From assembly GCA_951213105.1 (NCBI GenBank), contig OX578133.1, positions 141,105,313-141,169,312 of the forward strand: a stretch of 64,000 nucleotides of DNA, written 5' to 3'. Numbering within the stretch: position 1 is the stretch's first letter; the number at the start of each line of letters is the position of its first letter. The notes beneath the pieces were generated by a model that was not told the origin of the DNA, did not search any database, and worked only from the letters and a program-made list of their open reading frames with translations. A program made the translations under genes and the position numbers. Origin of the DNA: Amaurobius ferox. Lineage: Eukaryota; Arthropoda; Arachnida; Araneae; Amaurobiidae. Below are positions 9,173-22,200 of the stretch, in pieces.

Positions 9173-9952
9173 TCTATATAAATAAAATTGAAACTCTGTC
9201 TATACGTTTGCCTCATCACAGGAAAACGGCTGCACCAAATTTAATAAAATTTTGAGAGTAGCCGTGAAATAGTCCCACTTAAAATTTAGAGGTTTTTAGG
9301 AGCAGGGATTATCGAGATATTAATTTTAAAAACCCACAATTAAACCTTCCATAGAGATATCATTATGCAGACGATATTTTTCCGCCAATTTATTTGAAGA
9401 AAATGATATCATGTCGCTTAGCAACGGAATTAAATCCCAATGTGTTTAAGATTTTACTTAAGTCTTTTCCGATTTTAATAATAAAGAAATATGTATAAAA
9501 TAAATTTTTATCGAAATTGCATGTTTGGCTGAATTGCATCAATTACCTTCAGGTTTAAAGATAACGGGATTATTGTTATTTTTCAATTTATTACCTCAAC
9601 TGTTTAATTTTGGCAAAAACTTTTGAAACTCATATATTATAGTACGGGTAATCGTCTACTAATACACGGGTATATCTTTTAATCTACAAGACTATAAGTA
9701 GTACGGGTATATCTTCCCATGCAATTTTAGCGCTTTCAGTTTGGCATATAATGATTCAATCTTCAAATCTGCCTGTGAGAATAATTTTGTATAGGGAGAA
9801 CAGATATTCGTAAACTTCTTTTAGGAGCATTAATTTAAATATTTCAATAGAATGTTTTGGATAACAGTGTCATTATAGGAATTTGCACATGACTGTGAAT
9901 TATAAGTTTGCTTAAAATGTATATTCCGTACGAAGAACGGGTATACTGATAG
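9173..9952 (+). mobile_element. Non-autonomous Helitron (copy 4)
   Basis: It begins TCTATATAAATAAAATTG three bases after copy 3 and ends GGGTATACTGATAG. The CTGT microsatellite is nearly gone and about half of the interior is deleted, making it the shortest and most diverged of the cluster. Confidence 0.7.
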
Positions 9953-10232
9953 TAATAAATAAAATATAATTTCAATTTAAAATTGAAAAATTTGTTTATT
10001 TTTTACTATTGAATGCAGCAAAATATCTGTAAGATATTTATAATTAATGTGAAAATATAAATTAGTGTCTATACAGAAAAATGTATCTAAGATATATTTA
10101 TTTATCAATTGTTAAATAGTAAAAGATATTTGTTTACTTGCTTATCATAAGTGTAAAATTTTGCTTTTGTATTGAGTGTGCCAAAAGTGTTTTAATTTTG
10201 TTTAATACGTTAAATGCTTCTCTAATTTTTAG
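9953..10232. other. Sequence between Helitrons and first visible exon
   Basis: AT-rich, without ORF or repeat that I recognise. It ends in a pyrimidine-rich tract and AG that serve as the splice acceptor of the first visible exon. Confidence 0.5.
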
Positions 10233-10295
10233 AATCTAGTGTTTCGGAAAAAGATTGGTGCAGACACTATCCTTACAGACTATAAACCACATGAG
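10233..10295 (+). CDS. SEC14L: SEC14L exon a (first in view)
   Basis: The exon has 63 bases (21 codons) between acceptor TTTTTAG and donor GTGAGT. It encodes NLVFRKKIGADTILTDYKPH plus a final E and is in phase 0 at both ends. It corresponds to the vertebrate segment HVEFRKQ...WQPPE that closes the CRAL-TRIO N-terminal helices, so at least one earlier coding exon is missing. Confidence 0.85.
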
Positions 10296-13200
10296 GTGAG
10301 TCATTATATATCTTACATTCCGATTGTGATACAATGGAAACTCATATTGTAACGAACACCCTTGGAATGGTAAATTGTCCACTACTTAATATATGTCAAC
10401 TACTTCGAAACTGCGGTTATTTTAAAGCGATTTTTGTTTGAAATATATTAAGCGTGTTATTAATATGCAATTCTCTATAATAATTTTTGAAACGATGCAA
10501 GTTCTAAGTGTAGCTTTTTAACATCAACTTAAATATGATTACATTGATAATTTTGTTAAAATTTAAAAAGTTAGAAGCAATTTTATATATTTTCGCCATT
10601 GTTAATTTCTTATAGGAAAAAAAGGCATCTTGAATTAGGGCAAACAAATTTTAATATACCCGTATTATCATTTAAAGTTTTTATACATGAAATATAGTTT
10701 ACAGCTAATTAAAAATATTTTCAATAACTAAAAACCAGATCACGTGACATGTGCTTATTATTACTGCTACAAACGTTAAGAGAACTACCTAAGCATTTCA
10801 AAAGGTTAAGTTTTCTAAGCAATTATGAAGTACTTAAAATTTGAAATCCTTCAACGTTTAAAATGCATATTTTTTCTGGCTAGCTTGTGTCATTCATTGC
10901 ATTTACCTAGTGTAGTTAATTTGCTGTCATAAATATTCCTTTTACTGCATAATGTTGCTAGTTTTGTGCTATTATTTTATAAAAGATTAACAGTATATCC
11001 GTTCTTCGCACGGAATAAGAACTTAAAATTCCGAATGTGCAGTAAACTTTTAATATTTGGAGTCTTTATTTTCGAAATTTTATAAAAATTCTAATATACC
11101 GTGCTAAGATAATAAGCAGACAGACAGAAACACAACTTACAATTTTATTTACATAGGCAATAACAGATGGACACGACATCACTCGCAATTTAAAGTATGT
11201 GCAAATTCCTGCAGTATTCTAAATGACATTGTTATTCAAAACAACCCTATTGAAATATCTAATTTAATTCTCCTAAAAAGAAGTATAAGAATCTTTGTTC
11301 TTTTTATATGAAATTATCTTCAGAGGCAGATCTGCAGAATAAAACACCCTGGTCCTGTTTATAAACAAATTTCAAAAACTATGAAATTGGATCAATATAT
11401 GCCAAAATGAAAACACTAAAATGGTATCAAAAGATATACCTGTACCACTTTTATTCTGCTTCAACAATTGGCTAAACACAATATATGAGTTAATTCATTA
11501 AATGCATTCTGTGAGTTTGAAAAATTTTTGTCAAAATAAAATAGATGACGTCAGAAATTGAAAATATCAATAATTCCCGCAACTTTTAAACCCGAAGGTC
11601 GTAACTCATATAATCCGCTCAAAAATGCAGTACCGTTTATTTTTAAAATGTGTTTTTATATCAATTTATTACTTTCCTTATATACATAGTATAATGTATA
11701 TTACTTTTCTTATATACATAGTATAATGTATAAGGAAAGTATTGTGACGGTGTCGAAAATTCGAATACGAGTTTATTAAAGTATTGTGATGGGGTCGAAA
11801 ATTCGAATACGAGATTTCGAAGAGCGCGTTTCAAGCATCCTTGAACACGAATCAGACGTTTTTGAGGTGATATCTGTGTGTGTGTGTCAGTGAGTCTGTA
11901 GAAACGATATCTCACGACTCACGAACGAATGAATCCATACGAACAAACTTTTGTATAAAAATCACAATCAGTGAATACTGGAAGCCTATTGTTTTTACAC
12001 GCAATCGAATGTTCAAAACCCACCTAAATTTTAGAATAAAATTTTGAAAAAATCATCAAAAAATTAAAAAAATTCAATAAAGTTACGTAAATAATCATTT
12101 CTTATGTAATTTTTCATTAGAAAACAATTGACATACTTTAGAACGTTAGCATCAAGCGTTCTTGCGATATTGCACATTTTCAAATAAATTTATCAAAAAT
12201 TCACATAAAATTTTAAAAAAAGTATTAACTATTGTGAAATCTGTTCACTTTTCATATGCAATATTATGCAATAAATTTATTATCATCATTCTCGTAGATC
12301 TAGCTCGTTCCATTCACGAGAGGAGACACTTTGGGTAATTCGGGCGTATTCTAATTTGACGCCATTAGAAGTTTATCTGCAATAAGAATAACCTATTTCT
12401 GCATCCACAATGCTTGATGAAATTTTAGTGACGAATTTTACAGAATATCGTCAACTTGGTGAGTTTTTTAAATGTTGCCGAATTGACAAAAATATCGCCA
12501 CATTGACGAAAATGTCACCAAATTGATAAAAATGACGCCAAATCAATGAAGTCTAATAGATGAAAATCCAATATCTTGGCAAGAATAAGATTCTACTATA
12601 AGAGAAAATGCTTTGGGTAATAGTTTTGCATTTGGACGCCATTAGTCGGTTATCTGCTATAAGAATAACCTATTTCTCCAACCATAATGCTTGACGAAAT
12701 GTTAGAGACGAATTTGGCGGAATATCGCCAACTTCGCGAGTTTGAAATGTTGTCAATCTAATAAAAATGTCGCCAAATTGATAAGAATGACGCTAAATCA
12801 ATTAAAATGGCAACTAATTGATTAAAATTGAATATTTTGGAAATAATATAAGACTCTGCCATAAGACTTCGTCTGTAACGCTTGGCAAAATTCTGGCGAC
12901 GAATTTTGTATTTGGCCCCACATTGAATTTTATTTGAATTTTTGTATTGGCCCCACGACGAATTAGCGATATTTGGCCCCACATTAACGAAAATATCGTC
13001 ACCTAAAGTTAGGAAAATAAAATAATAATGTAAATGTATTATTTCATACATCAAATAGCGTATGTTTAATAGTACGGCAAGTAAGTAATTCCATGTGAAA
13101 TATTTAGTATCTCGATATATTGCATGTATATTGATTATTTGTCATGGCATCCTAAAAGTAAAAAGAATGGATTATGTTCAGGTTGTGTAATTTTTTTTAA

Positions 13201-16200
13201 TATAACGAATAAAATGTTGCTATGTTATTAAATTGTTAAAGTTACTTGGGAAAAGTAAAGTAACTGACTTCAAGTTTCAAGTAACCATTACACGTTTCAA
13301 TACGTTAATTAATGTTATTTTAATAATACAATGCTAATTTAGCCTTTCTTATATTTTCAATCCAATGGAATTCTAAATGAGACGTTAATGTCATAAAGTT
13401 GTATTATGTAACTTTATTAAATTCGCAAAACCCGTGTATTTCAAAATTCATAATTAAGCAAAATCGTTTTCTATTTGTTAATGTGTGGTAGTGAAAATAG
13501 GAATTTATGATATGTCATATTAGAAAACCTTATCTTTGCATAGATTAATAATGAATAACATTCAACTAGTATTTTATAAGAATTTTCAATCAAAATTAAT
13601 TCAAAATTTAGAACTAGTAATTCGGCAAAAAAGAAGAAAAAAGCATAGAAAGAGTATACATATCGAAAGTTAAATTCTGGGTTTATTTTTCATGATTACT
13701 TATGATATTTAAATAATAAGTATGAATAAAAATACATTATGCAGTAATCATTTTAGTTTCAGCATATTAGCTGTAAGTGAATTATTACTGAAAAATTCTT
13801 TGAATAAAATAGCTGATTAAGCAATGCCCAGGGTCTTTTTCTTAAACTCTTTAATTCAAACATTACTGAATCACTAAAAGCCATTCATCTTCGTTTCCAG
13901 AGTGAATTTGCGTAATTATAAATTTTATTTAAAAAAACTTACAGCAATTTTAATCTTTCAAATTACTCATTTAACTGTACATTATCGGATTATTTGTGAA
14001 CAAACATATACACAACAGCTTTTACGTTTAATTTTATGTTCGGTCCACGATTTATAAGTAGTGAAAGTTTTAATATTATATTAATGAATATTATTGCTTT
14101 ATTAAAAAATATCCAATCATTCCTTTACCTCTAACAGAGAAACGAAAGGAAACAAACCAAATTTTCTGTGCTAACAAAACTTTTCGTTTCAAGGAATGCC
14201 TGATTAATAGAGGTACCACTATATTCTTTGAGTCCTGAGCTTGGCAATGTTCTTGCCTCAATGAAGGAACAACCTCCTTATGTAGCCGAGTACATGAACT
14301 GAACAACTTTCTTAATCATTTCATTATATAAATATATTTAACATTTATTTCTTCATATGTAATCATCAATGTATTTATTTTTATATTTATTATTAAGCTT
14401 CGGAGATTTTCATATCAAATGTCTTTCACAGAATGATTTAAAACTTTAAGATAGTAGTGTATAGAAATATCAGGCTAAAGTTAATATTATACCCAGATTC
14501 TGAACTTCAATTGGTCATTGTAAATTCATCTTGGCCACTTTAAAAATATGTTGCGGTTAACGTCTCTAATTTAATAGCATTCAAAATTCCCTGTCCTTTT
14601 GATATAAAAATATTATAAATTTTGATTCCTGCAAAAGTGCTAATCATGGCATAATTATTTTAAACTAGTATATATTTATATTTGGTTAATTGATATATTT
14701 CAGCTTATAGACAAGTATTATCCAAGGGGATACCTAGGACCTGATAAGGAAGGATGCCCTGTCCGATTCATGCCTTTTAAACATCTTGATCTAAGAGGTA
14801 TACCCTTTCTTTTCATTATATTACAATGACCACAATAATAACTACTTCATATATAAACAAATATCAAAAATGCTTTATTTCTAGCGAAACATTTTTATCT
14901 TCCCTATTTTCTTTAAATAAACATTATTTTTTAATTTGGATATCTATCCAAGAGAACATGTTGCAAACAAGTTGGACAAACTAAAGAATTGCAATGTCAT
15001 TCATTCTAAACAACTTATATTCACATTCGTATGTAGTCCTTTCCTAAAAGAGTTAAATATATTTCTCAACAAACCTACTTAGGATTCGTATGACATTAAC
15101 ATCTTAACCGAGTAAGACCTGCACTCAAATAAGGCTGGAATTTTAATCTCTCTCTATTAAGAAACAAGAAAGATTAATCATGCATAAAGCATTGATTCTG
15201 AAACACTTTTGAAATGAAATGCAATTTTATTTAAACATCTCTAAAATGTGATACATTCAGTGGTGATATTTTTAAATATAAACATGACTCTTAAGAGGAA
15301 AATAGCAGAATGCTTTACTTGTGGGGACTAGCTGTTTTGGCCCCGTTCAGGTTTGAATCTGGGACCGCGAGTGCTTTAACCCGAGGCTATAAGGTTAAAC
15401 CAAAAGCTAACTTTGTGTCTGGGCGATCGTTGTTGGAAGGTGCGAAGCGGGTCCGGAATCAAACTTGAACGGGACCAAAACAATCGGTCCCCACAGACTA
15501 AATAAAAAGAACATAAATTTACCCATAAATAAAATAGCAGCAAACTATCTGGTAGGTATTTTGTTGACCCAATGGGTGATATCCATGTGATCCAAAAGGA
15601 CGTCGCTGGCATCATTATTGCTGGTTGTCTTACCCGCCTAGACACTATTGCGACTAGAAGGTACTAACACTAAATCTATGAGCATTGCCATTGTTCTAAA
15701 AATGAATTTCTATAACACAAAACATGAACTTTCATTAATTACTGTTTAAAAATCAATAAAGCTAAATGTTAAATAAATAATACAGTAATAACTATAAAAA
15801 ATTTCACTTACCTTATATAAAAGTTCATGGAAAACTGTTTTTTTTTAATGTAAAACGTTATTAAACGTATTTACATAATTCGGATTAGCCTAAAAAACAG
15901 ACTTAGATAAGCTGTTTTACCCCATTTCCGATATGTGATAGTCTGAAAATACAGCGCATGGCCAATTTATCCGCCGTATCCACTTTACTCACTCCCCTCC
16001 TACGCATTTTTATCATAACCTTTCGACAGAAGATTGTACTGCAATTCATACTTTTTTCTCGCCCATTAATAAACATTCCCCTTACTTTGTTATATTTTGA
16101 TTTATCTATGCTTATATATGTCTTCAAAACTTTTATTAAAATTTTAAGACTATTATTACCATTTCAGGTTTTGTATATTCTGTGAAAAAGTCCGAAGTTC

Positions 16201-19200
16201 TGAAATTTTTGACATACATGTTCGAGCAAGACATTAAAGAAATGCAAGAAATGAGTGAGAAAGTAAGTCACATGCCCAAAGCTTAAATGAACGATGGATT
16301 TTATTTTCACTTAATTATAACAAATGCTTTAAACATTATTCGCTATGACTGTAAAATATAAATTAAGCTGATGACGAAAATACAGTCGGTGGCAACAGTA
16401 ACTTACGAGTTGAACATAATAATCGGTAGCAGCAGTAGGCTTGTAGGCTTGTATCTTGAATTGTGCCCACGCATACCACCAGTTATATCACTCCAACCAT
16501 GTAAAGAAATTTTCTTCCTCACATTCTCCCTTTCGAAACAAATCTGAAAGGTGACCTCAACTATATCTGTTCAAAAGCATACCATATTTTAGTTCGAATG
16601 TAAATATAGAGTATTATATTTAATTTGATGAGGAAAACAATTAGCTGGAACTGGGGATGAAGCCCAGGCATTTTTAATTGCGTCCAAGCATACCATTAGT
16701 TATACCACTCCAACCATGTAAGGAACTTCTTTTAAACTTTCGAAACAAGTCCTAAAGATGACCTCAACTCCCCTTCCCACACGCACACCATATTTTAGTT
16801 CGGGTGCTAGTTGAAGAATATTACTTAATTTGAGCAGAAAAAAAATCAATTTGTCGAAGCCAGGGACGAAATCCTGGCCTTTTGAATTGTGCCCAAGCAT
16901 ACCATCACTTACATCACTCCAACAGTATAAGAAAATTCCCTTGACCCACATTTTTCATCACTATATAACTGCGTATAAACAAATACGGATTTTACTGATT
17001 AAAAACATTCCCGTTTAATCAAATATTCGACTAAACGGAATATTGTTTGCAATGAAAATTGTTAGTCCTTAAGCGAATATGTATTGCACTAAACAATAGA
17101 AAGTTGTTAAGACTGAGAACTGAGATAAAGTGCAATTTTGTGCAGATATTACTCAAGTAATAGCTTGGAAATGACTCCGATAGTTCAAAATAATAAATTA
17201 AGTGAAAAAAGTTTTTATTAAAATCTTTTGCTGTTTCAGAATGGAAGAAATATTGAAAAACACTCCTACATAATTGACATAGAGGGCTACAGCTTCGGTC
17301 AAGCTACAAACAGGGACTGTAGGTATCACTATTTTCTTATACATCTTATAATTACTCTTTTTTGTTTCATTTCTCAGGTATTTTAATCTTATAAGGAATG
17401 TCCTAAGAAAGTTCTTAAGCATCCCAAAAGCTTAGGAAGGAACTGTCCATGAGTGTACAGTTTAAGTCAATCTATAGTAAAGTGGCCATGTCCGATCGAA
17501 TAACAGTGATTGCAGTACCCCTAGCAAAGAATTAAAAAGTTAAGATACGAACTCAGTAACAAAGCGAGATAGACGAAAAAAGCCAGTTATAAAGCATTGT
17601 CCAGAGAGTTGGAATTGACAGTAAAACTCTTAAAATAAGCATTTATTTCACTCAATAAGGTTATAGGCGGATTGCTAAGATATTCAGATATGATATAATG
17701 AACAACACTCACATGAACAGAAATCTAGCCTATAGCCTGTCATTTATCTTACAAATGGATATTAAGCCACTTGCATTATTTTGTGAATCGTTCGGACACG
17801 TTGGCATGGCTGGCTGCTTATATAGAGGCCGATTAAATATGCCTGGTATTCATTGTCTTCTGTATATGGATTTCGTTCGTTCGTGGTATCGATTCCTACT
17901 ACTTAGAGAATACTCTATAGGTTTGTAATTAGCGTTTTTCCGTCTATTTCGCTTTGTTGCCGAGTTCGTATCCTAATATTTTAAATTTCCTGCTAGTTGC
18001 GCTGCAATCACTCCTATTTGGTTAATAGGGCATGGTCGATGTTCTATAGATAGACCTAACCGCTACACTTATGAATATTTCCTTACAAAGTTATTGGAGT
18101 GCTTAAGAGGATACTCTTATCAAACCAAAACTAGCAATTGCTTATTAGCGCTCACAGCGGTAGGGGTTAGAAGGTGTTGAAAACCCAGACCGTCCGACTC
18201 GTCCTAAGACTTGAGTAGCTGTTTAGACGGCCGGGAGAGGGAGTTAGAAGGTGTGTCCAAACCTTTGCTTTCCCTTACAAAGAACTATTATTGACAAGTC
18301 TCCCGCCGTTTGAAGCGATGCGCTAATAGTTTAGAATAGATGGACGCAGTGTTTCTTTCAGGCATACATCCCCCCCCCCCTCCTCTCCCAGAGACATTTT
18401 ATATTAACTTAATTTCTAGATACATTTATATAAGGCAAATTATGTGTAAGACAGCATTTAGATATATTTATATAAGGCAAATAGAAAACTTGCTCCCCAC
18501 CTCCCGGCCTAAAAGTCCTGAAATTGACATTTTGTGCAGTTTTGCCGACTGGTGGCCTTAGACTGAGACACAAAATGCGGGAAAAATATATCTGGATAGT
18601 AGGGGGTATCTTATTCATAATTAAATATCCAATCTTAATTATCATTCATTATTTTTAATCATTCGATCGAGCATGATTTTTTTTATTTTGAGGAGTAGAA
18701 TAGATCTCCTGATGTTCGGAAACAACGGACGGCATCCCGTGTCCAGTATTGGTATGAACTTTATGATTTATTTCTATTCGTAACAATAATAATTTCCGGT
18801 TATTAATATCGTATCAAGAAAGACATGAGTAGGAACTTTCAATTAGTTGCAATTTCGATTTAACTATATGATCATTTGAATAATAGATATTGTTTTAGAT
18901 CATTGTACAAATTGTAAATAAAATATGTTTAATTTTTATTCTAATATCCGGTGGTGTATTCAGAAACTCAAGTGCATTTTATTTGTGTCACCAGAAGCCA
19001 GTTTATGGGCTGAGCATAACCTAACATTAGAGAGTGATTACCATGACCTTTCGAATAATCGAATTTAATTCAACATTTTAATTTTACAAATTTAGATGCA
19101 GTAATTATAAGTATATGCAAAATGGATCAGAAGGCGACACATTAATATGTTACGAGAATTACTATATACATTGGCATTGTAGCATTGAATGAATAAATGA

Positions 19201-22200
19201 TGAAATGTTTATGTGGTGGCAAAGGCCAACATGTTGAGCTTGTGCAGAGGAATGTAGTAATTGAATTAAATCAGGAAAATGAATATTTATATGTGGCAAA
19301 AGCCAAATGTATGATATGTCAAATATTAGGGTGGCATAGGTAATTTAATATATAGGTATAAAGAAACTATGATGAAATACAAAAATAATAATGGGGTTTC
19401 AAAAAATAGATGCTGAATCTCAGAAGTAGAAGAGGACAGAAGAATTTAAACAACCAAAGCAAGCAAATGTCTGAAAAAGCGCAGAAAAATAATAAGACGG
19501 AAGACACTGTAGAGAAGCCATTATCAAATAATATTACGAATCTTAATCATAATTCATTCACAATGGAAGGTTCAAAATTACCTATCATACACAATTATTG
19601 CCCACATTTAGCTGCAGCGCCGATGAGAAAATTGACTTCTTCATTGACAAATGTGAAGAATTAAAAAAATTAGCGAATGGTCTGAAGAAGAAAAATGCAT
19701 TATTATCAAAACGCGTTTAATTGACTGAGGTCTTAACTTTCTACAGCAAAATGTGAAGCTACAAAAGGAAACAAAATTACTACATATAATCGATATAGAG
19801 ACAAAAATTCGAAGCAGACCAGACGATTTCTAGAGAGCAACCATGAGCAGATTTGATTTATGAAATCGATAATTTGACAGATAGATTATTGAAAATTACG
19901 GATTCGGAAAGTGAAAAAATAATAAGTTAGCGAACAGAGTAACGTTAGCAAAATTACTTGAGGTTTTAAGACTGGAAATTACTCTTGAAGTACGCAAAAT
20001 GGACGTAAATGGTTTCTAGACCGCCATAAATAAGGCAAAATTAATTGAAACAGTGCTGCAAGATCATACCAAATATGTAAATAATATTCGAATGTATCAG
20101 AATGAGAGCAAAACTGTAAATACACAAAATTCTGAGGAATAGCATGATTGTGCAAATCACATAAAATTTAAACGTCACAAATACGATAGACAGAATAAAA
20201 CACAGCAACCTTTCTGCTTAGCGTATGGGAAGCACAATCGTTAGATAAGTGAATGCCACAAGTTAAAATCTAAAAATAACATGTATCCCAGTAATGATGT
20301 TAAGCATAATAATGAAAAAAGAACTTATTACAGGAGTTATAAGTATAAATACAACAGCAGAGATAAAAAAAAACCTAAACTACGTGAAATTTGACAAAAT
20401 TAGTGGAAACTCCGTAATGATTTCAAACCAAGATACAAACATCAAAATAATTAGAATGAAAAACATAATACATTTTATGGAAGTCAGAATAAGCCAAATG
20501 AAAGCCAGAACAAAAATAAAAATTTTAAGAGAAGTACAGCTCAAAAACAATACAATTGGGAGAACAAACGCTATGAAGATAGAAAAAAAATGCATAAAAA
20601 AAGGAAAAATGAATATCAAGAAAAATATCGAGAAAATAATATGCCGAGTGAACAAGAAAAGGAAAAGGATGGGAAATCTAGAGAAATCATTACCGACAAT
20701 TAATGTAAAGTTATGTGGATAGCAAATAATTTCACTCATTGACAGTGGTGCTAGTATCTCGTTAACTGCACCGGAATTAACTTCAGAAATAAAAGAAAAT
20801 GTAAAAATTGCATATTTATCACGTGAAGTTAAAATTCAGACTTACAACAACTCTATACCGTTTACGTCGCAGTAGAGATTGGATTTAGAATACAAAATGG
20901 ATTTGTGAATGCGGTGTTTTTCATAAATAAACAGAATCGGAGCACTAAATACAAAATGCTTTTAGGATTCGATTTTCTCAAGAAAAACAACAACAAAATA
21001 ACAATAAACCACCGGAAAAAAAACTACAAATAAAAGATACAGAGGTGAGTCTAAATGCGATTGAAGAACAAGAAAATCACTGGGTGCATAACATTTTTCT
21101 ATGGCTATGCATAATGTAAGAGTTCGACCAAAAGAAACAAGCATTATTAAGATGATCCCATCTGACGAGATAAAAGAAAACACACAAATAATTGGAATTC
21201 CCATTAAAAATAAATGTAGCATAATAGCAAACGAAGGTCTACATTTAGTTATACAGGTTTGTAAAATACTAGTGCAGCAAGTTTTCTCGTTGTCATTGCG
21301 GGTATTAGCATCTTCCTGTGCATAGGCGCCGACTACGGGGGGGCAGAGGAGCACGAGCCCCCGCTGAACTTTTCCAGAGGGGGCAAAGCCCCCTCTGGGA
21401 AATTTCAATATTTTTTTCTAACTTCATATTTTACTAAATACCAAAAAATGAAATTTTTTTAAACATAAAAATAATTAAAAGAAAATCCTATCAACGTAAA
21501 TGTCACATTTCCGTTCAGTCTTGCTCACATCTTCCTTACCATAGCTCCCTAAACTAACTCGCACACAAACCAAGCTCATCTTTACTCCCAGGAAACATGT
21601 TTACGCTAATGACAAAAACCCCTGGTTACCAGAACTTTTTCGACTGGCCGCCTAATTCAAAGAGAAATGGAATATTTACAGCCATGTTATTGGCATTTCC
21701 AAAAAATAGCTGTTTCCCTCCAGTAATAACTATAAATGATTACCACGAAGTAGAGATGGCTTATTTTGTCTACGTAAAGATATCTTATCTGTAATTACTC
21801 TTGGATCCTATATACCAGTGCTGTCTTTACAGATGGCACCCATTCCGTTTGAAGCTGCAAACCCCGTGGGTGATATCCATTCCCTTTGAAGTTGCAAACC
21901 CCGCGGGTAGTTTTGTACCTGCTGAGCACGGGACGTTTGGCACAGCACCGTAGTCAGGCAAGGGCCAGAGGGTGCTACACCCACTAGGTATACTCAGCCC
22001 ACCCCTATCATAAAAATATTAGTTTTAGTTGTGATAAGAACTGTCAACTAACATGTCATCCAAATTTTGCATAAAAATATTATTTATGATATTTTTTTTT
22101 ATAAATTAATTAATTAAAATTTTTTTTTAATTTAGCTGAATGTGTGGTTATAGTGATGATCACTTTATATACATATTTAATTTAAAAATATTTAAATATA

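Noticed and set aside
20380..20739. 119-codon minus-strand ORF with a hydrophobic profile
   Set aside because: It is antisense to the lysine-rich linker of the Gypsy-like gag; the Phe/Ile richness mirrors AAA/AAT codons.
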